Assembly: GCA_004352715.1 (NCBI GenBank)
Contig: SCFE01000006.1
Coordinates: 2,806,349-2,870,348 of the forward strand
Origin: Hofstenia miamia
Taxonomy: Eukaryota > Xenacoelomorpha > Acoela
Length of the DNA stretch: 64,000 bases
Reading direction: 5' to 3'
Below the pieces are notes generated by a model. The model ran no database searches, had not been told where the DNA came from, and saw only the letters and a list, made by a program, of their open reading frames with translations. A program made the position numbers and the translations under genes. This document shows positions 60,873-64,000 of the stretch, one piece after another (the first letter of the stretch is position 1; every line of letters starts with the position of its first letter).

Positions 60873-62064
60873 TTTGGGTTGTTGCAGAAAAAGCAGCATT
60901 TTTTGAGAATTTATATTTACAGTGTTTTTGTGCAATTCTATGCAATGCATTGCAATGCAATGGTCTAAATATCAATAGATAGCCTATATCTGTATGTGAT
61001 TAATGTCAATAGATTAATTAATATCAATAGAAAGTGTTTTAGTTAACAACGTAATGGAACGTAACAACGTAATGGAAGTATCTTCAAAAGACTGTTATTT
61101 ACTAATAGAAACAATGCGAAGAAATGACATGAAATGCACACAAATACACAACATAATAACAACAGCCTGGGGTGATATCATAAGTCTTCACAGAGTGGAG
61201 ATTATCGCAAAAGAATATGAAGATGGAACTCAAAAGATACCACACACCATATCATTAAAGATCTTGGTTTTGTCTCCAAATCTTTGAAGTGGGTTCCACA
61301 TCTACTGACTGAAGACAATAAACAGAATCGTATTGATTGTTGTGAAGAGATGTCAAGAGTTTTTAATGGAACTTGAAACATTAAAAAGTTGATGCTCATA
61401 ACAGATGAAAAATGGTTCTATTGTAGACCATTAGGAAATTCAAAAACATGTTTGTCCTGGATTCAGCCAGACAGAGATAGGCCTGTATGTTCCAAAAGAA
61501 CATTATCAGATAAAAAGTTCTTGGTCTTAATGTGCACAAATTTTGACAGTTTGTCTTACTACAAAATTCTCAACAAAGGTATCACTGTTAATTCCACTGT
61601 TTATTGTGAATTCATAATGGAGGCATTCAATAATTTCCATACTTATGAGAATATTAAGGATAGAAGAGGTATTCCTATTGAAAATGCAATTTTGTTTCAA
61701 AACAACGCAAGACCTCATATTTCACATGAAACTACTGATTTTCTAAGAAGGAAAAACATCAAGACATTGAAACAACCTGCCTACTCCCCGGATGTCAATA
61801 TATGTGACAGAATGGCTTTTTCTCTGCTTGAGATGATTTAGAAATTTTTTTACAAGAAAATATACCTACATTGACAAAAGAGATCATTCACCATCAATTT
61901 GAAATGTTATACCAAAAATGCCTAGATATAATTGAAAACAATGGTAATTATTGTTAAAAACTACATAATTTTGTTATGAATTGTTAAATTGTGAATTATA
62001 AATTGTTATGAATTGTTAAATATAAATTCTCAAAAAATGCTGCTTTTTCTGTGACAACCCTATA
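60873..62064 (+). mobile_element. mariner element inserted in the retroelement
   Basis: Terminal inverted repeats of about 45 bp: the left starts GGGTTGTTGCAGAAAAAGCA at 60876, the right (reverse-complemented) starts GGGTTGTCACAGAAAAAGCA at 62060. They share GCAGCATTTTTTGAGAATTT. TA dinucleotides lie next to both ends (60871-60872, 62061-62064), though not in perfect register. Length about 1.19 kb, near the 1.3 kb of full mariners. Contains the transposase remnant described separately. Confidence 0.87.
61054..61841 (+). pseudogene. mariner transposase pseudogene (DD34D)
   Basis: In order: an N-terminal helix-turn-helix region (61054-61240), a frameshift near 61245, then KDLGFVSKSLKWVPHLLTED (family block LG...K..KWVPH.L), a stop near 61373, TDEKWFY (first Asp, 61401-61421), LFQNNARPH, and YSPDVNICDR. 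The distance from the first N of NNARPH to the D of CD is 34 residues, so the mariner DD34D spacing is kept, but the second catalytic Asp is Asn (AAC at 61702-61704). A stop at 61839 truncates the C-terminus. Inactive. Confidence 0.9.
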
Positions 62065-62065
62065 T

Positions 62066-62430
62066 AAATCTCTTAGAAAGATAATAGATAGCATTGAATC
62101 ACCAATATAATTCTTCAGCCAGAAGCTCAGAGCAGCATAATTAAATAACAGTTCCAACAAAGTAGAGAGGCTTGTACTCATTCAAAGCCTAAAATAATTT
62201 CATTACTTTTTATTAGAGTAAACACACTATAGTATTTACTGATAATTCCAGAATAAGTTGGTTAAAGAAATTTTCAGGATATCACTCCAACATCAATGTG
62301 TGATGGATTGAATACTTAACAAACTTCAACTTAACAATCATTCCACAGAAAGGGAAGACAGCATACAAATGCTGACCTCCTTACAGTACTTCCATAGTAT
62401 ATTGTGATGAAATAAAAACTGAACAAGAAA
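62066..62430 (+). pseudogene. Retroelement RNase H remnant
   Basis: Across frames the sequence reads FFSQKLRAA near 62114 (family A..S+KL..AE.NYS), VERLVLIQSLK near 62160, then DNSRISWLKKFSGYHSN near 62241 (block TDH..L.WL) and IEYLTNFNLTIIPQKGK near 62308 (block W...L..F.....+.PGK). These are the last conserved RNase H motifs. The whole reverse transcriptase that should precede them is absent. Confidence 0.68.
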
Positions 62431-62599
62431 AAGTGCCTTTCCCATTCATCCCAAAAAGGCTTACCTTAATATTCCAGAGGTTAAGACAAATTGGCAAGGA
62501 CATTCAATACTGCCAATCTTACTAAAAGAAGAAGTTACAGGAAATAATGTTGTATCAATATAATGACATACAATTAAAACAAATAATTAACAAAATACA

Positions 62600-63360
62600 A
62601 AATCCAAAATTATTACTAAATAAATTACAATAACTACATAGCCCACTATTTGTTAAAGGAAAACATCACAATCAAATCATACTCCCAAAAAACTGCCAAT
62701 GCAATATCTCAAGAAAATTTCATGAGAGAGGCCACTGAACAAATAATAAATACACAGTTTATGTGCATCAGAGTACACATCATTGTAAATGAAATAATAA
62801 GCAAATGTACTACTTGCATTCTCTGTAATATGGCTCATTTCCCTACTCAGTGTGTAGAACTTCAAAAAATCACATCTGTCAGACCTAATGATTTTGTCCA
62901 TGCCAACATAGAACAGTTGTCCCAAGACAGTGAAGGCTATCAATATGTACTCATCATTATAAATAATTTTACTAAATATGCCAGAATGGTTCCCATCACA
63001 GAATAAACAGCTAGAACAGTTGCAACTGCTTTACTATGCACATGGATCTTATGCTTTAGTCCTGTCCATATTAATGCCAGACTTTAATACACAATTCAAA
63101 GGTTGATTAACACAAGAATTGCTAAAACCACTAGAAATTCTGCATGATCACACTACACCTTACTATAAAGAGAACAACAGCATTGTAGAAAGATTAAATA
63201 AAACACTAATAAAACTTATAGGAATAGCTATAACATGCATTGACTGAAAATACTGGAGATATCTCCTGCTATAAATTGAATATTATTATAATACATCAGT
63301 TCATTCCACAACAGGAATTTCACAATTTGGACCACATTTGGACATGAAGCAGCCACACCT
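62600..63360 (+). pseudogene. Retroelement integrase (zinc-binding and catalytic core)
   Basis: The 118-codon frame 62650-63006 contains a degraded HHCC region ending CTTCILCNMA, then FVHANIEQL and YQYVLIIINNFTKYARMVPI, the start of the core (D..GPL, ...GY.YILV.ID.FTKY). The first catalytic Asp is Asn (AAC at 62905-62907). After a stop and a frameshift the core continues: PDFNTQF (second Asp) near 63078, and HDHTTPYYKENNSIVERLNK near 63147-63200, with the Glu block. YYNTSVHSTTG follows near 63290. Closest in style to Metaviridae (Gypsy-like) elements. Inactive. Confidence 0.82.
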
Positions 63361-63366
63361 TTATCA

Positions 63367-63930
63367 ATGATGTATACAAAATACAACAATACTGCTGACA
63401 ATTTTTACATTTGTGACTTAGTCAATGAACTGCAAGTAATGAATAAGACCATCTGCACACTAAAAAGAGCTCTTTACATCAAGAGTGCAAGGACAATAAA
63501 AATATCTACAGTGAACCACAAAAGTGGTGATAATGTTTATTCATTCACACCAGTGCAAACTACTGATAGCAAAGAAACACAAAAATTAGCCACCTTCTGG
63601 ATAGGTCCACATAAAATCACTAAAATCCTAGACCATAACAAATATTTTTTAAGTAGCACTACAACAGATAATATTCAATCCTTTAGGAGATCCATCAAAT
63701 ATATTGAAAAAACAAAAATTAACAATAAACAAGTATTCAAAATATTAAAAAATGTTTCTGAGACTTACATTGAAATGCCTGAGCTAGACAATGTCTGTGA
63801 GGAACAATTTGATGACCCTGAGACACATCAGCATATATCTTGCCCCCATAGGGTGCAAGAAAATACATACAATCTTGATAACTGGGATATAAACTTAAAC
63901 TCTTCATTTAGTTTAATTCAAATAAAATGA
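63367..63930 (+). CDS. Integrase C-terminal domain and tail, intact 187-codon frame
   Basis: An open frame that continues the integrase. LATFWIGPHKITKILDHNKY (residues about 75-95) and RRSIKYIEK (about 107-116) match the beta-barrel block (KF.GP+.I......Y.L...) of Gypsy-like integrase C-termini. An acidic tail (ELDNVCEEQFDDPE) follows. It is unbroken, in contrast to the rest of pol. The N-terminal 60 residues resemble the usual spacer with a predicted coiled coil. Confidence 0.6.
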   Translation: MMYTKYNNTADNFYICDLVNELQVMNKTICTLKRALYIKSARTIKISTVNHKSGDNVYSFTPVQTTDSKETQKLATFWIGPHKITKILDHNKYFLSSTTTDNIQSFRRSIKYIEKTKINNKQVFKILKNVSETYIEMPELDNVCEEQFDDPETHQHISCPHRVQENTYNLDNWDINLNSSFSLIQIK

Positions 63931-64000
63931 AATTACCTATTATGCTCATCAGCAAAAAATTGGCAATTGCTCTTTGCAATGTGCATATTATATCAGACAC
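63927..64000 (+). CDS. Start of a third retroelement ORF, runs off the window
   Basis: ATG at 63927 overlaps the TGA of the integrase frame as ATGA. The frame stays open to the window end (24 codons) and begins MKLPIMLISKKLAIAL, hydrophobic like a signal peptide. Position after pol suggests an env-like ORF, but only 24 codons are visible. Confidence 0.3.
   Translation, partial: MKLPIMLISKKLAIALCNVHIISD

Noticed and set aside
61527-61718. 63-codon minus-strand frame
   Set aside because: Antisense to the mariner transposase.
1-64000. CRISPR arrays, bacterial operons, rRNA genes
   Set aside because: None seen; repeats here are microsatellites and eukaryotic mobile elements.

Overview
This is an AT-rich (about 70% A+T by eye) stretch of an animal nuclear genome, most likely from an invertebrate. 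The evidence is one intron-containing gene of the metazoan Tuba/DNMBP RhoGEF family, GT-AG introns from tens of bases to about 5 kb, and a mixed load of decayed transposable elements: non-LTR, Penelope-like, LTR, Tc1/mariner, hAT, and piggyBac-like and Harbinger-like MITEs. AT-dinucleotide and ATT microsatellites and four stretches of N (two of them long, ending in AT repeats) are also present. Nothing here identifies the species.

Region by region: 1-32.2 kb is gene-poor. It holds microsatellites, two long gaps (1963-2187 and 17586-18585), Tc1 remnants (about 9.25-9.83 kb on plus, 24.26-24.69 kb on minus), several pieces of CR1/jockey-like reverse transcriptase (14.64-16.08, 21.42-22.22, 24.96-25.48, 26.04-26.72 and about 28.8-29.1 kb) and a Penelope-like fragment (30.18-30.87 kb, minus). 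One possible host coding segment, a small hydrophobic protein, lies at 27574-27858 on minus.

From 32.9 to 49.5 kb the minus strand carries the only convincing host gene, a Rho guanine-nucleotide exchange factor. Nine exons join in consistent phase and encode two SH3 domains, a DH domain and a BAR domain (about 660 residues). This would couple Cdc42-type GTPase activation to curved membrane and actin regulators. Its introns have collected a piggyBac-like MITE, a CGGBP1-type hAT pseudogene, a ZMYM1-like hAT remnant, a Harbinger-like foldback MITE and a 160-bp copy of its own BAR exon. A hAT MITE with a perfect 8-bp target duplication sits just beyond the 3' end.

49.5-53.8 kb is almost featureless. 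53.8-57.5 kb is a repeat nest: a cluster of a 12-bp word in both orientations, a minus-strand LTR with polypurine tract, and a duplication around a gap. 59-64 kb carries a plus-strand LTR retroelement: tRNA-iMet-like primer site, gag with broken zinc knuckle, protease, remnant RNase H, integrase and the start of a third ORF. Its reverse transcriptase is missing, and a mariner sits at the place where it should be.

The most notable cross-cutting observation is that four unrelated transposase/integrase remnants each have one catalytic Asp replaced by Asn, always GAY to AAY after a C, which is what decay of methylated CpG would produce.
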